NCBI GenBank assembly: GCA_958421655.1
Contig: CATZMG010000007.1
Coordinates: 1-44,349, forward strand
Length of the DNA: 44,349 nt
Origin: an uncultured Collinsella sp.
GTDB taxonomy: Bacteria; Actinomycetota; Coriobacteriia; Coriobacteriales; Coriobacteriaceae
Reading direction: 5' to 3'
Position 1 is the stretch's first letter; each line of letters begins with the position of its first letter. Shown piece by piece: positions 43,649-44,349 of the stretch. The notes beneath the pieces were generated by a model that saw only the letters and a list, made by a program, of their open reading frames with translations, did no database searches and had not been told where the DNA came from. Both the position numbers and the translations under genes were made by a program.

Positions 43649-44349
43649 TTAAGCCTTCAGGCTCAGGCCCATGGACTCAAGCTTGTCCTTCACTTCCTCG
43701 ATCGACTTAACACCGAAGTTACGGATGTTGAGCAGATCGTTCTCCGAGAACTCAACGAGCTGACGGACCGAGTGAATGCTGGCGCGCTTAAGGCAGTTGT
43801 AGGAACGGACGGAAAGGTCCAGATCCTCGATCTGCTTGTCCAGCTCGGCGTTGTCGTTGGTGACCTCGGGAGCGAAGATCGAAGCCTCCTCCTCGACCTC
43901 GGGGGTCTCGGCAAGGTTCATAAAGGCGGCCATATGCTGGTTGATGATATTGGCAGCCTGGACCACGGCGTCGCGCGGGGCGATGGAGCCGTTGGTCTCG
44001 ATCTCGAGGACAAGGCGGTCGTAGTCGGTGTGCTGACCGACACGGCAAGCCTCAACGAGCTTGGCGCAACGGGAAACCGGCGAGTACAGCGAGTCGACGT
44101 GGATCACACCGATGGGATCGTTGTCGCGCTTGTTTGCCTCGCCAGAAACATAGCCGCGGCCATAGCCGATGCGCATGCTCATGGTGAGATGGCCACCCTC
44201 GGTGAGCGTAGCAATGTGCTGCTCGGGGTTGACCAGCTCAAACTCGGACGGAATAAAGAAGTCCGCACCGGTGACCTCGCAGGGGCCGTCAACCGAGATG
44301 GTGGCGGTCGCCTCGTCGGTCGTGCCGAGAGCCCTGAAGACAAGACCCT
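43649..44349 (-). CDS. rpoA: RNA polymerase alpha subunit, 5' end cut by window edge
   Basis: The C-terminal 232 residues of the alpha subunit, which assembles RNA polymerase and contacts upstream promoter DNA and activators. Visible are the end of the N-terminal domain (MRIGYGRGYVSGEANKRDND...SPVSRCAKLVEACRVGQHTDYDRLVLEIETNGSI) and the full C-terminal domain (LDLSVRSYNCLKRASIHSVRQLVEFSENDLLNIRNFGVKSIEEVKDKLESMGL). The frame stays open to the window edge, so the start is outside. It precedes rplQ. Confidence 0.97.
   Translation of the reverse strand, partial: GLVFRALGTTDEATATISVDGPCEVTGADFFIPSEFELVNPEQHIATLTEGGHLTMSMRIGYGRGYVSGEANKRDNDPIGVIHVDSLYSPVSRCAKLVEACRVGQHTDYDRLVLEIETNGSIAPRDAVVQAANIINQHMAAFMNLAETPEVEEEASIFAPEVTNDNAELDKQIEDLDLSVRSYNCLKRASIHSVRQLVEFSENDLLNIRNFGVKSIEEVKDKLESMGLSLKA

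Overview
The window looks like a chromosomal segment of a Coriobacteriia actinobacterium, most likely Collinsella. This is inferred from the high G+C content, the strong preference for G/C at third codon positions, the gene content, and the many palindromic intergenic repeats; no database was searched. About 30 of the 36 protein genes lie on the minus strand. The window starts inside gltB and ends inside rpoA.

Layout, left to right. 1-8360: gltB (partial), a divergent Nramp metal transporter, rubredoxin next to a flavin-reductase-like gene, smpB with a TPR gene, and tRNA-Glu and tRNA-Gln. 8637-9603: a small unknown protein, a triple 62-bp-period palindrome array, and an ArsC/Spx-family gene. 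9696-14139: a complete N-acetylmuramate (MurNAc) salvage operon, murR-murQ-PTS EIIBC-mupG. 14344-17947: a VanZ-like gene, a serine recombinase and RNase R. 18083-24902: ftsEX, a split transketolase, a YitT-like membrane protein and prfB. 24902-28475: secA and rpmE. 28783-31496 (plus strand): an ACT protein, citrate synthase and a HAD phosphatase. 31609-37921: a second HAD gene, adenine deaminase, tyrS and a U32-family protein. 38084-40273 (plus): a class A penicillin-binding protein. 40462-44349: argR, a GT2-like glycosyltransferase, truA, rplQ and rpoA.

Functional themes. Citrate synthase, glutamate synthase and ArgR point to 2-oxoglutarate, glutamate and arginine metabolism. The MurNAc operon points to recycling of peptidoglycan fragments. 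FtsEX, the PBP and VanZ concern the envelope. The rest is translation and secretion housekeeping.

The least explained content is non-coding. There are at least five families or single examples of intergenic palindromes, two of them present in two copies each. One HAD gene is bracketed by inverted 46-47 bp repeats that run into the stop codons of both neighbours. Several genes (mupG, yitT-like, ade, HAD2) have a terminator-like or SD-sequestering hairpin directly before the start codon. Protein oddities are an FtsE with a ~170-residue Pro/Ala/Gln-rich N-terminal extension, an L31 with a ~70-residue charged tail, and an RF2 whose codon-reading tripeptide reads SPT instead of SPF. I saw no CRISPR array, prophage, insertion sequence transposase or rRNA gene.
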